In this document: positions 7,659-16,581 of the stretch, in pieces
Layout of the letters: each line of letters opens with the position of its first letter
Numbering within the stretch: the first letter of the stretch is position 1
From: Selenomonadaceae bacterium
Lineage (GTDB): Bacteria; Bacillota; Negativicutes; Selenomonadales; Selenomonadaceae
Length of the DNA: 45,120 bases
Assembly (NCBI GenBank): GCA_017428215.1
Contig: JAFRRH010000014.1
Location: 74,112 to 119,231 of the forward strand
Direction: 5' to 3'
The notes under the pieces: generated by a model
What the model was told of the DNA's origin: nothing
Databases searched by the model: none
The model's input: the letters and a program-made list of their open reading frames with translations, nothing else
Translations under genes and position numbers: made by a program

Positions 7659-8096
7659 CTATTTGCCTTTGATGTCGGAAGCGCAATGCGGACATTTAGT
7701 CGCGTCGTCAGCAACAACTTCACGACAAAACGGACATTTACGCGGATCGGGCGGCGGGGGAGGCGGAGCGGGCATAAATCTATTTACTTGTTTAATCAAA
7801 ATGAAAATCGCCGTCGCGACAATCAGAAAGTCCAAACACACATTGAGGAACGCGCCATAAGCAATGACGGGAGCACCTGCCTCCTTAGCGGCTGCAAATG
7901 ATTCGTAATCGACGCCGGAAAGATTAATGTAAAAATTTGAAAAGTCCACTTTACCGAGCAATAAGCCCAGCGGCGGCATTAAAATATCTGATGTGAACGA
8001 CGAAACGATTTTGCCGAACGCCGCACCGATGATAACGCCCGTTGCCATGTCGACAACATTGCCGCGCATAATAAATTTTTTGAATTCGTCTAACAA
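7659..8096 (-). CDS. mscL: Large-conductance mechanosensitive channel MscL with C-terminal zinc ribbon
   Basis: From TTG at 8096 the product is 145 residues. The start is fixed by AAGGAGTG eight bases upstream; the frame remains open further upstream but without family similarity. The N-terminal [33 protein letters not shown] is the MscL signature, and a second helix ([19 protein letters not shown]) completes the two-TM channel that opens on membrane tension to release solutes. After the usual cytoplasmic bundle region comes a proline run ([10 protein letters not shown]) and a CPFC...CPHC zinc-ribbon motif ending DIKGK. That replaces the standard charged C-terminal helix. Confidence 0.92.
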   Translation of the reverse strand: MLDEFKKFIMRGNVVDMATGVIIGAAFGKIVSSFTSDILMPPLGLLLGKVDFSNFYINLSGVDYESFAAAKEAGAPVIAYGAFLNVCLDFLIVATAIFILIKQVNRFMPAPPPPPPDPRKCPFCREVVADDATKCPHCASDIKGK

Positions 8097-8108
8097 AATA
8101 ATCACTCC

Positions 8109-8167
8109 TTGACAAAAATTAAGCCTTTCTGTAAACTTCACGTGAACCCAGAAATTCCACAGAAAGG
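8109..8167 (+). promoter_or_regulatory. Promoter and inverted-repeat leader of the GIY-YIG gene
   Basis: TTGACA (8109-8114), 17 bases and TAAACT (8132-8137) form a promoter. A 9-bp inverted repeat, CCTTTCTGT (8124-8132) / ACAGAAAGG (8159-8167), encloses a perfect palindrome TTCACGTGAA (8137-8146). The right arm contains part of the AAAGGAG ribosome site. Confidence 0.5.
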
Positions 8168-8177
8168 AGCAATTCAC

Positions 8178-8906
8178 ATGAATACTAACAAAAACGAAAC
8201 GACTTGTCAAACTGATATCGAGTTTTCTGTTTACGTCATCTGGTGCAGAAAAACCAATATGCACTACGTAGGTATAACACGTCATAAAAGCGTGTACACG
8301 CGAATTTATCAGCATAAGTACAGTAAGCGGCAATCTATCGGTCGTGAAATTCACAGAATCGGTTGGGAAAATTTCGATTGGTGGGTTATAGAGGAGCACG
8401 TCCCGCCGAATCTGATTAGCGGACGAGAGCAATATTGGATAAACTTTTTCGATTGCGTACACCCAAAAGGTTACAACAAAACACATGGCGGAATAAGGTG
8501 TTTTACGTTCTCGGAAGAAACTCGCAAAAGAATCAGCCAAGCTAATCGTGGCAAACCGTCCCCCAACAAAGGAAAAACCGCCTCACCTGAAACCAGAGCT
8601 AAACTGTCTGCCAGTCGTATAGGTGCAAAAAATCATTTTTACGGCAAGCATCACACGGCGGAATCAAATGAAAAAAATCGGCAAGCACATCTCGGCAAAC
8701 CTCTCACGGAGGAACATAAAGCTAAAATTGGCGAAGCTGGTCGTGGCAAAAAAGCTTCTGAGAAAACAAGAGCAATTTTGCGCGAGAAATCTCTTGCAAG
8801 CTGGGCAAGGAGAAAAGCCGCAAAAGCCGTCGCTGAAGAAAATCTTGCCGCTGCCAATTCGACGCCGACAAGCCTATCGACTCTAAATGACGCCGTAATA
8901 TTTTAA
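8178..8906 (+). CDS. GIY-YIG endonuclease with NUMOD3 DNA-binding repeats
   Basis: The ATG at 8178 follows AGAAAGGAGC and gives 242 residues. The N-terminal domain begins [17 protein letters not shown] (the GIY-YIG core, here VYV..YVG) and contains REQYWINFF with the conserved Glu region. The C-terminal half holds three to four NUMOD3-type segments ([41 protein letters not shown]) found in homing endonucleases. It probably nicks or cuts DNA at a specific site and behaves as a selfish free-standing element. It is not inside a recognisable intron and sits between mscL and the reductase gene, whose 3' end it overlaps by 24 bp in the convergent direction. Confidence 0.85.
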   Translation: MNTNKNETTCQTDIEFSVYVIWCRKTNMHYVGITRHKSVYTRIYQHKYSKRQSIGREIHRIGWENFDWWVIEEHVPPNLISGREQYWINFFDCVHPKGYNKTHGGIRCFTFSEETRKRISQANRGKPSPNKGKTASPETRAKLSASRIGAKNHFYGKHHTAESNEKNRQAHLGKPLTEEHKAKIGEAGRGKKASEKTRAILREKSLASWARRKAAKAVAEENLAAANSTPTSLSTLNDAVIF

Positions 8907-9758
8907 AAGAGCTTGCGTACCGAGATTACCTTCGCCCGATTTTTCAAGCTTGCGGACTTCATGGAGTACAATCGCCAAAATCGGGAGCGACGCGCCATAA
9001 GCTGTAGCCGTCTCATTACCAATTGCTAAATCTTTGCCGAAATGTTTCAGCGCAAAGCCGGGGTTGAAATCGCCGTCAAGACCTCTGCGAGTGACGCTCG
9101 TCATTTGGAAGGAGCCTGCCGCGCCCGTCGCTATCGCCGAGTAAACTTTTTCAACGTCAAGCCCCGACGCTTTAGCATAAGCAAAAGCCTCGCACACGCC
9201 CGCTAACGTTCCGGCAATCGCGATTTGGTTGCAAGCTTTAGTTTTCTGACCTGCGCCCGCCGAGCCTTCGTAGACGATATTTTTTCCCATTGCCGCGAAA
9301 ACTGGTTGCAAAGCGTTAAAATCTTCTTCCGCGCCGCCAACTAAAATTGTTAAAGTTGCATTCTTCGCGCCGACATCGCCGCCCGTAACTGGAGCGTCAA
9401 CAGCGTGGAGATTTTTTTTCTGAGCCGCCGCAAAAATTTTTTCAGCAAGAATCGGAGAGGAAGTCGTCATGTCAACGAGATAAGCACCCGCTTTAGCCGA
9501 ATCGATAATTCCGCCCGCGCCCAAATAAATTTCCTCAACGTCCTTTGGATAGCCGACGATTGTAATCACGACGTCTTGACCTGCCGCGCATTCGCCAACG
9601 GTATCGCACCATTTCGCGCCGCGTTCAATCAAAGCTTGCGCCTTAGACTTCGTGCGGTTGTAAACGCTGACAGAAAAGCCCGCGTCCATTAAATGACCAG
9701 CCATTGCCGCGCCCATAATGCCAGTTCCGATAAAGCCGATTTTTTTCAAAGCAGTCAT
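8883..9758 (-). CDS. NAD(P)-dependent 3-hydroxyisobutyrate / tartronate-semialdehyde reductase family protein
   Basis: The 291-residue protein has the Rossmann start KIGFIGTGIMGAAMAGHL, the substrate motif DAPVTGGDVGA (about residues 118-128) and the catalytic segment GAGQKTKACNQ with the conserved Lys. These are the hallmarks of the beta-hydroxyacid dehydrogenase family (MmsB, GarR, GlxR). It interconverts a 3-hydroxyacid and its semialdehyde, most likely 2-hydroxy-3-oxopropionate to glycerate or a related compound. There is no operon partner to narrow the substrate. Start ATG at 9758 follows GAAGGTGATT. Confidence 0.88.
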   Translation of the reverse strand: MTALKKIGFIGTGIMGAAMAGHLMDAGFSVSVYNRTKSKAQALIERGAKWCDTVGECAAGQDVVITIVGYPKDVEEIYLGAGGIIDSAKAGAYLVDMTTSSPILAEKIFAAAQKKNLHAVDAPVTGGDVGAKNATLTILVGGAEEDFNALQPVFAAMGKNIVYEGSAGAGQKTKACNQIAIAGTLAGVCEAFAYAKASGLDVEKVYSAIATGAAGSFQMTSVTRRGLDGDFNPGFALKHFGKDLAIGNETATAYGASLPILAIVLHEVRKLEKSGEGNLGTQALLKYYGVI

Positions 9759-9824
9759 CTGCTAATCACCTTCTTTCACGCGGCGAAGTATATCACCTTT
9801 TTTTCAGCTTTTCAATAGGAATTA

Positions 9825-9853
9825 TTGACAGGAAATAAAGTAACTTGTAAAAT
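9825..9853 (+). promoter_or_regulatory. Promoter of the pyrH-rseP operon
   Basis: Consensus TTGACA (9825-9830), a 17-base spacer and TAAAAT (9848-9853) lie just upstream of the ribosome site at 9865, implying a very short leader. Confidence 0.75.
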
Positions 9854-9881
9854 TGGCGGCGAACGGAGGCGGTTTGGCTTT

Positions 9882-10589
9882 ATGAAATATAAACGTGTAA
9901 TTCTGAAGTTGAGTGGCGAAGCTCTTGCCGGAGAAAAAAGTTTTGGCATTTATCCGCCGGTAGTAGAGAGTATTGCTCGCCAGATAAAAAAAATCCACGA
10001 GGCGAAACTTGAAATTGCAATCGTCGTGGGCGGCGGAAATATTTGGCGTGGCTTGAGTGGCGCGGCTAAAGGTATGGACAGAGCGTCGGCTGATTATATG
10101 GGAATGCTCGCAACTGTTATGAACGCTATCGCCCTGCAAGACGCACTGGAGCAGATGAAAGTTTTTACTCGCGTTCAAACGGCTATTGAAATGCGCGAGG
10201 TTGCTGAACTTTACATAAGACGCCGCGCAGTTCGTCACTTGGAAAAAGGGCGCGTTGTAATTTTCGGTGCGGGCACAGGCAATCCGTATTTTTCAACTGA
10301 CACGACGGCGGCACTTAGAGCGGCGGAGATTGAGGCAGACGTTATTTTAATGGCGAAGCGTGGAGCCGACGGAGTTTACGATTGCGACCCAAATCGTTTC
10401 CCCGACGCTAAAAAGTTCGACAAGATAAGTTACATTGATATTTTAAATCTCGGATTGCACGTTATGGATTCAACCGCAACAAGTCTTTGCATGGATAATC
10501 ATATTCCACTTGTCGTTTTTAATATCGATGATCACGAAAATATTTATCGCGCCGCAATCGGCGAAACAATCGGCACAACTGTTGGCTAA
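9882..10589 (+). CDS. pyrH: UMP kinase
   Basis: From ATG at 9882 the product is 235 residues, close to the usual 240, beginning [28 protein letters not shown], the [13 protein letters not shown] allosteric/dimer segment and [17 protein letters not shown] are the bacterial PyrH motifs. It phosphorylates UMP to UDP with ATP, feeding pyrimidine and UDP-sugar pools. The frame is open further upstream, but that part overlaps the promoter. The ribosome site CGGAGG is about 12 bases from the ATG, longer than ideal. It is the first gene of the translation/lipid operon; the usual rpsB-tsf pair is absent upstream. Confidence 0.95.
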   Translation: MKYKRVILKLSGEALAGEKSFGIYPPVVESIARQIKKIHEAKLEIAIVVGGGNIWRGLSGAAKGMDRASADYMGMLATVMNAIALQDALEQMKVFTRVQTAIEMREVAELYIRRRAVRHLEKGRVVIFGAGTGNPYFSTDTTAALRAAEIEADVILMAKRGADGVYDCDPNRFPDAKKFDKISYIDILNLGLHVMDSTATSLCMDNHIPLVVFNIDDHENIYRAAIGETIGTTVG

Positions 10590-10604
10590 GGAGGAAAAAT
10601 TCAA

Positions 10605-11162
10605 ATGACTAAGGATGTTATCAAATCGGCAGAGGACAGGCTCGGCAAAACTCTTGACGGCTTGAAAAAAGATTACGGCACACTCCGCGCAGGACGCGCC
10701 GCACCAAGTCTGCTCGATAAAGTTATGGTTGATTATTACGGCACGGCGACGCCCGTCAATCAAATTGCTAACGTTACCATTCCCGAACCGCGCATGATTA
10801 TGATTAAGCCTTACGACAGGAATTCGCTTAAAGACATTGAACGCGCCATTCAAAAATCCGACTTGGGATTGACGCCCAATAACGACGGCACGACGATTCG
10901 TCTTTCGATTCCTCAACCGACGCAGGAACGCCGCAAGGAACTTGTCAAAGTCGTTAGCAAGAAGGCGGAAGAGGCTAAAGTTGCAATGCGCAATATTCGC
11001 CGCGACGCTAACGAAGCAATTAAAAAGCTGGAAAAAGGCAAGCAGATAACCGAAGACGACCGCAAAGACGCGCAGGAAGAAATGCAAAAGCTCCTCGACA
11101 AGTATATTAAACTCGTCGACGGTGCGAAGGCTGGTAAAGAAAAGGAAGTTATGGAAGTATAA
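10605..11162 (+). CDS. frr: Ribosome recycling factor
   Basis: The 185-residue protein shows the RRF pattern GTLRAGRAAPSLLDKVMVDYYG near the N-terminus, PEPRMIMIKPYD, and the long C-terminal helix KVAMRNIRRDANEAIKKLEK. With EF-G it splits the post-termination ribosome. It sits 15 nt after pyrH with GGAGG, and the stop is 3 nt before uppS, so the two are translationally linked. Confidence 0.97.
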   Translation: MTKDVIKSAEDRLGKTLDGLKKDYGTLRAGRAAPSLLDKVMVDYYGTATPVNQIANVTIPEPRMIMIKPYDRNSLKDIERAIQKSDLGLTPNNDGTTIRLSIPQPTQERRKELVKVVSKKAEEAKVAMRNIRRDANEAIKKLEKGKQITEDDRKDAQEEMQKLLDKYIKLVDGAKAGKEKEVMEV

Positions 11163-11165
11163 AAA

Positions 11166-11912
11166 ATGTGGGAAAGCGACGCCGGCTTGCTTGCGCGAGT
11201 CGATAAAGATAAAATGCCGCGACATGTGGCGATAATAATGGACGGCAACGGACGCTGGGCAAATTGTCGCGGGTTACTTAGGAGCGCGGGACATACTGCC
11301 GGCGTCAAGACCCTCAAAAATATTTTAAAGACGGCGGTCAACCTCAAGCTGGAGGCTCTGACTGTTTACGCCTTTTCAACGGAAAATTGGAAGCGACCTC
11401 CCAGCGAGGTTGATTTTTTAATGCATTTATTTTCGGAATATCTGGAGCGCGAAAAACTCGAAATGCACGCCAACAACGTCCGCATAAAATTTTTGGGACG
11501 CACGGAAGAGTTTGCGCCTTCCTTGCAAAAGTTAATGCGCGATTCCGTTGAGCTTATGAAAAACAATACAGGCGTCAAATTCAACGTGGCGGCTGATTAC
11601 GGCGGTCAAGACGAGATTATTCGCGCCGCGCAGAAATTAGCGTGGAGAGTTAAAGCGGGGGAACTTTTGCCGGAAAATATTTCTACGCAACTTTTTGAAA
11701 ATGAGCTGGATACCGCAGGTCAACCGCCCGTCGACTTGATGATTAGGACGAGTGGAGATTTGCGTGTCAGCAATTTTTTATTATGGCAAGCCGCCTATGC
11801 TGAATTTTGGTTCACCAATACGCCTTGGCCAGAATTTACGCCGGAAGAATTTGTCGACGCCCTTATTGACTTCGGCAAGAGAACTAGACGTTTCGGAGCG
11901 TTAAGTAACTAA
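11166..11912 (+). CDS. uppS: Undecaprenyl diphosphate synthase (cis-prenyltransferase)
   Basis: The 248-residue protein carries HVAIIMDGNGRWA (catalytic Asp) at about residue 20, SAGHTAGVKTLKNI, TVYAFSTENWKRP and the C-terminal LMIRTSGDLRVSNFLLWQAAYAEFWF. These are the five conserved regions of UppS. It condenses isopentenyl diphosphate onto farnesyl diphosphate to make the C55 lipid carrier for peptidoglycan and LPS precursors. The RVSNF segment departs slightly from the usual RISNF. The ATG lies 3 nt after frr. Confidence 0.96.
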   Translation: MWESDAGLLARVDKDKMPRHVAIIMDGNGRWANCRGLLRSAGHTAGVKTLKNILKTAVNLKLEALTVYAFSTENWKRPPSEVDFLMHLFSEYLEREKLEMHANNVRIKFLGRTEEFAPSLQKLMRDSVELMKNNTGVKFNVAADYGGQDEIIRAAQKLAWRVKAGELLPENISTQLFENELDTAGQPPVDLMIRTSGDLRVSNFLLWQAAYAEFWFTNTPWPEFTPEEFVDALIDFGKRTRRFGALSN

Positions 11913-11926
11913 AAGGAGAAATTTTT

Positions 11927-12934
11927 ATGATGAATGCCCCAGCAGTTTCGATAATTATTGCGCTTTATAATGCGGAAAAATATATTGGAGAAACTCTTGA
12001 CAGTATTCTTGCGCAGACTTTTCAAGATTTTGAAGTTATCGTTGTTGATGACTGCTCGACTGACAATAGTGTTATGATTGTCGCAAGTTATCTTGAAAAA
12101 TTCGGTGGACGATTGAAGCTCTCGCGCATGAAGAAAAATTCAGGTAGACCCTCTTTGCCGCGTAATAAAGGTTTACTTCTTTCACGTGGCGAATACATTT
12201 TTTTCATGGATAACGACGATTCAATAACATCAACTGCGCTAGAGGAGCTTTATACCCTAGCTAAAGAATATACTGCTGATGTTGTATATTGCGAACATTA
12301 TTATACAGCTGATGTGGATTTAAAAAATATTCAAAAGACGCAACAGCAGAATGGTAATTTCCCTTTCGTTGATAAACCTACGCTTGATTCCCAATCTTTT
12401 CCTGATAAAGTTGATAAAGTAATTCAATATTTATTCGTTGCTATGCCTTGGAATTATATGGTTAAACGCAACTTGTTAATTGAGAATAAAATTATTTTCC
12501 CTGACATAATCCGTGACGACAGCATTTGGACTTGGAACGTGGTTTTTTGCGCTGAAAAAGTTTTGCGCGTACCAAATGCAGTTTATATTTGGCGTGAAAA
12601 TAAATCTTCCATAACACGAGTCGAAAAAACGCCAACTCAAGTAATAAATTTTTGGCTTAATTCTTCTATTATGGGCACAAAAATATTAAATGAGACATTG
12701 AATCGATTCAGATTTTTTCAAGAAAATCCTGAGTTTCATTATGCTATGTTAAAGTGTTTTGTATACGGTAGTTTCTCTCAAATACTTAGGGCAAACTTTA
12801 AACTTGAGCCATACGAATTTTATGAAGCTATTCGCAAAAAATTTCCTAAAAATCTTGGTGAACAGGATGTGCTGATTCCTTTTCTTTGCGCTTTTATAGA
12901 TGAGCAACAAAGAATTATTCAACAATCAAAATGA
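11927..12934 (+). CDS. Family 2 glycosyltransferase inserted in the uppS-cdsA operon
   Basis: The 335-residue protein begins with a GT-A fold: SIIIALYNAEKYIGETLDSI, the nucleotide-binding VVDDCSTDNS at about residue 45, SLPRNKGLLLSRGEYIFFMDNDDS with the DxD-type metal motif near 90, and a DDSIW segment at about 190 that could supply the catalytic base. The C-terminal 140 residues look helical. It should transfer a sugar from a nucleotide donor to a surface glycan. Its codon and base use are clearly more AT-rich than uppS and cdsA on either side, which suggests it was acquired. It has its own AAAGGAG site and keeps operon polarity. The acceptor is unknown. Confidence 0.88.
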   Translation: MMNAPAVSIIIALYNAEKYIGETLDSILAQTFQDFEVIVVDDCSTDNSVMIVASYLEKFGGRLKLSRMKKNSGRPSLPRNKGLLLSRGEYIFFMDNDDSITSTALEELYTLAKEYTADVVYCEHYYTADVDLKNIQKTQQQNGNFPFVDKPTLDSQSFPDKVDKVIQYLFVAMPWNYMVKRNLLIENKIIFPDIIRDDSIWTWNVVFCAEKVLRVPNAVYIWRENKSSITRVEKTPTQVINFWLNSSIMGTKILNETLNRFRFFQENPEFHYAMLKCFVYGSFSQILRANFKLEPYEFYEAIRKKFPKNLGEQDVLIPFLCAFIDEQQRIIQQSK

Positions 12935-12975
12935 TGAATAATTAAACTTAAAAAAATACGTAAGGAAGTGACGCC

Positions 12976-13905
12976 TTGGTTTTAAGAATTATTACGGGGA
13001 TTATCGGAATTGCTATCGCGGCATTCGTGATTCAATATGGCGGTGCGCCTTTTGCGGGTTTTGCAATGTTTTTGTCGCTTCTCGCTTGGCACGAATATTC
13101 CTCCGCATTCAGAAGGGCTGGAGTTATCACGACTTATATTTTTGGCGCGTTAGCTTTAGTTTTACTCCTCTGTTGCGCGTGGCTCGGAAATGTCGAGGAA
13201 CTCTTAGCAGTCTTAACTATTAGCATGATGTTAATTTTTTTGCTAACGGTAATTCTGCGCGGGAGCACACGTCCAACTGATGCTTGCGTTTCTGTTGCTG
13301 GGATAATGTATATCGGCTTGCCGTTTGCACATTTAATTTTTTTGCGCTTTTTAACCGACGAGCCGCAACCTGGCGAAACTGTTACGACTGTCCAAGAAAT
13401 TGCCACGAATAACGCGACAATCCTTGACAAGTTCGATATTGGAAAAATTTTGGAATTCCTGCCGACGTTAGATTTAAGTTTGAACTTGAACGTTGACGCG
13501 GGTTGCGCCTTAGTTTGGGTATTGTTCGCGTGCACTTGGGCAAGTGATACTTTTGCTTACTTTGTCGGTTCGGCGATTGGTTCTCACAAGCTCGCCTCGT
13601 CGATAAGCCCCGGCAAAACGGTTGAAGGATTTTTTGGTTCGATTATTGGAACAATTTTAACGGCGATTATAGTCGGCACAATTATTTTCGGCTTGCCGCT
13701 GATTAAAATGGCAGTCGCAGGATTTATTCTTGCATTGGCGGCGACGCTCGGCGATTTAGTTGAGTCGGTGCTGAAACGTTTTGCGGGCATAAAAGATTCG
13801 GGATTTTTCTTGCCCGGTCACGGCGGCGCACTCGACCGTTTCGACAGCATACTTTTTACTGCGCCCACGTTCTATTATTTTGTCATCTTATCGGGGATAG
13901 CTTAA
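12976..13905 (+). CDS. cdsA: Phosphatidate cytidylyltransferase
   Basis: The 309-residue polytopic protein starts at TTG (12976) five bases after AAGGAAGTG. Its C-terminal third holds the CdsA signature: SDTFAYFVGSAIGSHKL, SPGKTVEGFFGS and KDSGFFLPGHGGALDRFDS. It makes CDP-diacylglycerol from phosphatidate and CTP at the inner membrane, the branch point for phospholipids. The segment around residues 130-175 is a less typical soluble insert. The stop abuts the dxr ATG directly. Confidence 0.94.
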   Translation: MVLRIITGIIGIAIAAFVIQYGGAPFAGFAMFLSLLAWHEYSSAFRRAGVITTYIFGALALVLLLCCAWLGNVEELLAVLTISMMLIFLLTVILRGSTRPTDACVSVAGIMYIGLPFAHLIFLRFLTDEPQPGETVTTVQEIATNNATILDKFDIGKILEFLPTLDLSLNLNVDAGCALVWVLFACTWASDTFAYFVGSAIGSHKLASSISPGKTVEGFFGSIIGTILTAIIVGTIIFGLPLIKMAVAGFILALAATLGDLVESVLKRFAGIKDSGFFLPGHGGALDRFDSILFTAPTFYYFVILSGIA

Positions 13906-15057
13906 ATGAAAAAAATTACAATTTTAGGGTCAACCGGCTCAATCGGCACGCAAGCCCTCGACGTTGTACGCAATTTGCCTGAAGAATTATCCGTTGAAGT
14001 TTTAGCGGCTAACTCGAATGTCGAACTTTTTGCTAAGCAGATAAAAGAATTTCGTCCAAAGCTGGCAGTTTTAGCTGACGAAGCGGCTTATAAAAAATTG
14101 TCTAAGAAAAAATTTCGCGGCACTGAACTTGCGGGCGGGCGACAGGCTTTTATTGACGCGGCGGCTTTTGGCAATTCGCAAATTGTTTTAACGGCGATGA
14201 GCGGCTTTGCGGGCTTGGAGCCAACGATTAAGGCTATTAAAGCTCGAAAAAATATCGCGCTTGCTAATAAAGAAACTCTTGTTGTAGCTGGCGAACTTAT
14301 TACTAAATACGCTGAACTTTGCGGCGTAAAAATCTTGCCCGTCGACAGCGAACACGGAGCTTTTTTCCAATGCTTGCAGGGCGAAGATATGCGCAAAATT
14401 AACCGACTTTTACTCACGGCGTCTGGTGGACCTTTCAGAGGAAAAACTAGCGACGAACTTAAAAATGTCACCGTTAAAGAAGTTCTCGCGCACCCGACGT
14501 GGAATATGGGAAAAAAAATTACCGTCGATTCTGCCACGCTCATTAACAAAGGGCTTGAAGTTATCGAGGCAAAATTTCTTTACGACGTTGATTACGACCA
14601 AATTCAAGTTGTTGTGCACCCGCAAAGTATCGTTCACTCTATGGTTGAGTTTTGCGACGGATCTGTTATCGCGCAACTTGCCGTGCCTGATATGCGACTG
14701 CCTATTCAATACGCGCTGACTTATCCGCGCAGATTGGATTCGCCCGTAGAGTCGCTCAAATTTTGGGAGCTAAACTCGTTGACTTTTGAAAGACCGGATT
14801 TTAAAACTTTTCGCGGGCTAAATTATGCATATTCTTCGGGGAAATTAGGCGGAACTATGCCTTGCACTTTCAACGCGGCAAATGAGGTTGCAGTCAACGC
14901 TTTCTTGCAGGGGCGAATAAAATTTTTGCATATTTACGACGTGATCGAAGAAGTTATAATACGCCGTGATATTTTTACTCCGACGCTTGAAAATTTATTG
15001 GAAGAGGACAAAGCAACACGGCGATTGGCGGAACAATATATCGAATTGGCTTATTGA
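13906..15057 (+). CDS. dxr: 1-deoxy-D-xylulose 5-phosphate reductoisomerase
   Basis: The 383-residue protein shows ITILGSTGSIGTQALDV (NADPH binding), IALANKETLVVAGE, VDSEHGAFFQCLQG with the metal and substrate residues, ASGGPFRG, HPTWNMGKKITVDSATLINKGLEVIEA and HPQSIVHSMVEF, all standard for Dxr. It catalyses the first committed step of the MEP isoprenoid pathway, in line with uppS in the same operon. It begins immediately after the cdsA stop (TAAATG). Confidence 0.97.
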   Translation: MKKITILGSTGSIGTQALDVVRNLPEELSVEVLAANSNVELFAKQIKEFRPKLAVLADEAAYKKLSKKKFRGTELAGGRQAFIDAAAFGNSQIVLTAMSGFAGLEPTIKAIKARKNIALANKETLVVAGELITKYAELCGVKILPVDSEHGAFFQCLQGEDMRKINRLLLTASGGPFRGKTSDELKNVTVKEVLAHPTWNMGKKITVDSATLINKGLEVIEAKFLYDVDYDQIQVVVHPQSIVHSMVEFCDGSVIAQLAVPDMRLPIQYALTYPRRLDSPVESLKFWELNSLTFERPDFKTFRGLNYAYSSGKLGGTMPCTFNAANEVAVNAFLQGRIKFLHIYDVIEEVIIRRDIFTPTLENLLEEDKATRRLAEQYIELAY

Positions 15058-15078
15058 TTTTTTACGGGAGGATTTTAA

Positions 15079-16119
15079 TTGATACTTACTATAGCGGCGG
15101 CGGTTTTCGTATTTGGATTATTGGTTCTTGTCCACGAGTTCGGACACTTCATAACCGCTAAGATGACGGGAATGCGCGTCGACGAATTTGCAATCGGCTT
15201 TGGTCCTAAGCTTATAAGCAAAAAGCACGGCGAAACCGTTTACTCGTTGCGTGCGGTTCCGCTGGGCGGCTTCAACGATATTGCCGGCATGGATCCTGAT
15301 AACAACACGGCGGGCGAACGCGGTTTTTGTGCTAAACCTGTCTTGTCGCGTATGATTGTAATTTTGGCGGGCGCGACGTTTAACTTTATCTTGCCGATAG
15401 TTTTATTTTTTATGATTTATGCGACGCTCGGCGCGGGCAAGCCTGCAACTGAACCGATAATCGGCGGGGTAATTCAAAATATGTCGGCGGAAAAAGCCGG
15501 TCTTAAGGAAGGCGACAGAATTTTAAGCGTTGACGGGCAAAAAATCGCGACGTGGAAGGAATTCACCGATAAACTTAAGAGCATCGAAGCTGGACAAAAT
15601 ATTTTGCTCCAATACAAACGCGGCGAGGAAATTTCCGAAGTAACATTATCGCCGACTTACAATAAACAGGAAGAACGGGTATTGGTCGGCGTGCAAAGTT
15701 CAATCGTCTACGAATCAAAAACTTTACCAGAATCATTTACGCTGTCGATTGAACACACAAAAGAAATTACAGTTTACATGCTTGAATCAATCGCCCGCCT
15801 GTTCAAAGAGCCGGAGCAAACAGAAAATCTTGCGGGACCGATTGGAATTGTGCAAATGTCCGGACAAGTCGCAGAGCGCGGATTTATTCCGTTGCTGAAC
15901 TTCGCCGCGTTGCTTAGCATAAATCTCGGCATAATAAATTTGTTGCCAGTGCCTGTGCTTGACGGCGGACATTTCGTGAATTTATTTATCGAGGCAGTCA
16001 GAGGTAAGCCGCTCGGCTCCAAAGCAGTCGCTTATACTCAACGTGTTGGCATCGCGCTTTTGCTAATGTTAATGCTCTTCGCCACGAAAAACGATTTAGT
16101 CCGCGTCTTCTTGAAATGA
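15079..16119 (+). CDS. rseP: Site-2 intramembrane metalloprotease RseP
   Basis: The 346-residue membrane protein starts at TTG (15079) after GGGAGGA. It has the zinc-binding HEFGH in the first helix, the GFGPKL segment, a PDZ domain at about residues 125-205 (AEKAGLKEGDRILSVDG) and the C-terminal PVPVLDGGHF with the third zinc ligand. It cleaves transmembrane anti-sigma factors or remnant signal peptides within the membrane. Its place after dxr at the end of the pyrH operon is conserved in many bacteria. Confidence 0.95.
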   Translation: MILTIAAAVFVFGLLVLVHEFGHFITAKMTGMRVDEFAIGFGPKLISKKHGETVYSLRAVPLGGFNDIAGMDPDNNTAGERGFCAKPVLSRMIVILAGATFNFILPIVLFFMIYATLGAGKPATEPIIGGVIQNMSAEKAGLKEGDRILSVDGQKIATWKEFTDKLKSIEAGQNILLQYKRGEEISEVTLSPTYNKQEERVLVGVQSSIVYESKTLPESFTLSIEHTKEITVYMLESIARLFKEPEQTENLAGPIGIVQMSGQVAERGFIPLLNFAALLSINLGIINLLPVPVLDGGHFVNLFIEAVRGKPLGSKAVAYTQRVGIALLLMLMLFATKNDLVRVFLK

Positions 16120-16128
16120 GGTTGCTCC

Positions 16129-16572
16129 ATGAAAAAAATTTTTACAATCGGCTCGTCGCGCAAGACAGCAGAGGAATTTTTTGAGACGTTAAAGGCGTGC
16201 GGCGTCACGAAAATTATCGACGTTCGCTTAAACAACACGTCGCAACTTTTGGCGTTCGCAAAATATCCAGACATTGAATATTTCACAAAAAAAATTCTAC
16301 GCGGCAAATATTTCCACGACAGAAAATTTACGCCGTCTGAAAAAATTTTAGTTCGTTATAAGAAAAATCAAATCGACTGGGACGAATACGAGAAAGAATT
16401 TGCCGAGCTGATGAATTACCGCGACATTGATATTTACATTGCAGACCATTACGCCGACGAAGAAAATTATTGTTTGCTTTGCACGGAGCCGACGCCCGAA
16501 TATTGTCATAGACGGCTTGTCGCTGAAAAAATTAAAGAAGTTCTCGAAGACGTTGAGATTGTTCACTTGTGA
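16129..16572 (+). CDS. DUF488 family protein
   Basis: The 147-residue protein begins KKIFTIGSSRKTAEEFFETL and ends with CLLCTEPTPEYCHRRLVAEKI. The IGxS start and the CxE/D..P..CHR block are the DUF488 signature. The function of the family is unsettled, and conserved Cys/His/Arg residues suggest an enzymatic or metal-binding role. It lies 9 nt after rseP and 9 nt before the DuOB-like gene, so it forms a pair with the latter, possibly read through from the rseP operon. Confidence 0.82.
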   Translation: MKKIFTIGSSRKTAEEFFETLKACGVTKIIDVRLNNTSQLLAFAKYPDIEYFTKKILRGKYFHDRKFTPSEKILVRYKKNQIDWDEYEKEFAELMNYRDIDIYIADHYADEENYCLLCTEPTPEYCHRRLVAEKIKEVLEDVEIVHL

Positions 16573-16581
16573 GGCGCGACA

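Noticed and set aside
8097..8540. N-terminal extension of MscL into the GIY-YIG region
   Set aside because: The open frame has no family similarity there, and a TTG with a good ribosome site at 8096 gives the normal MscL start.
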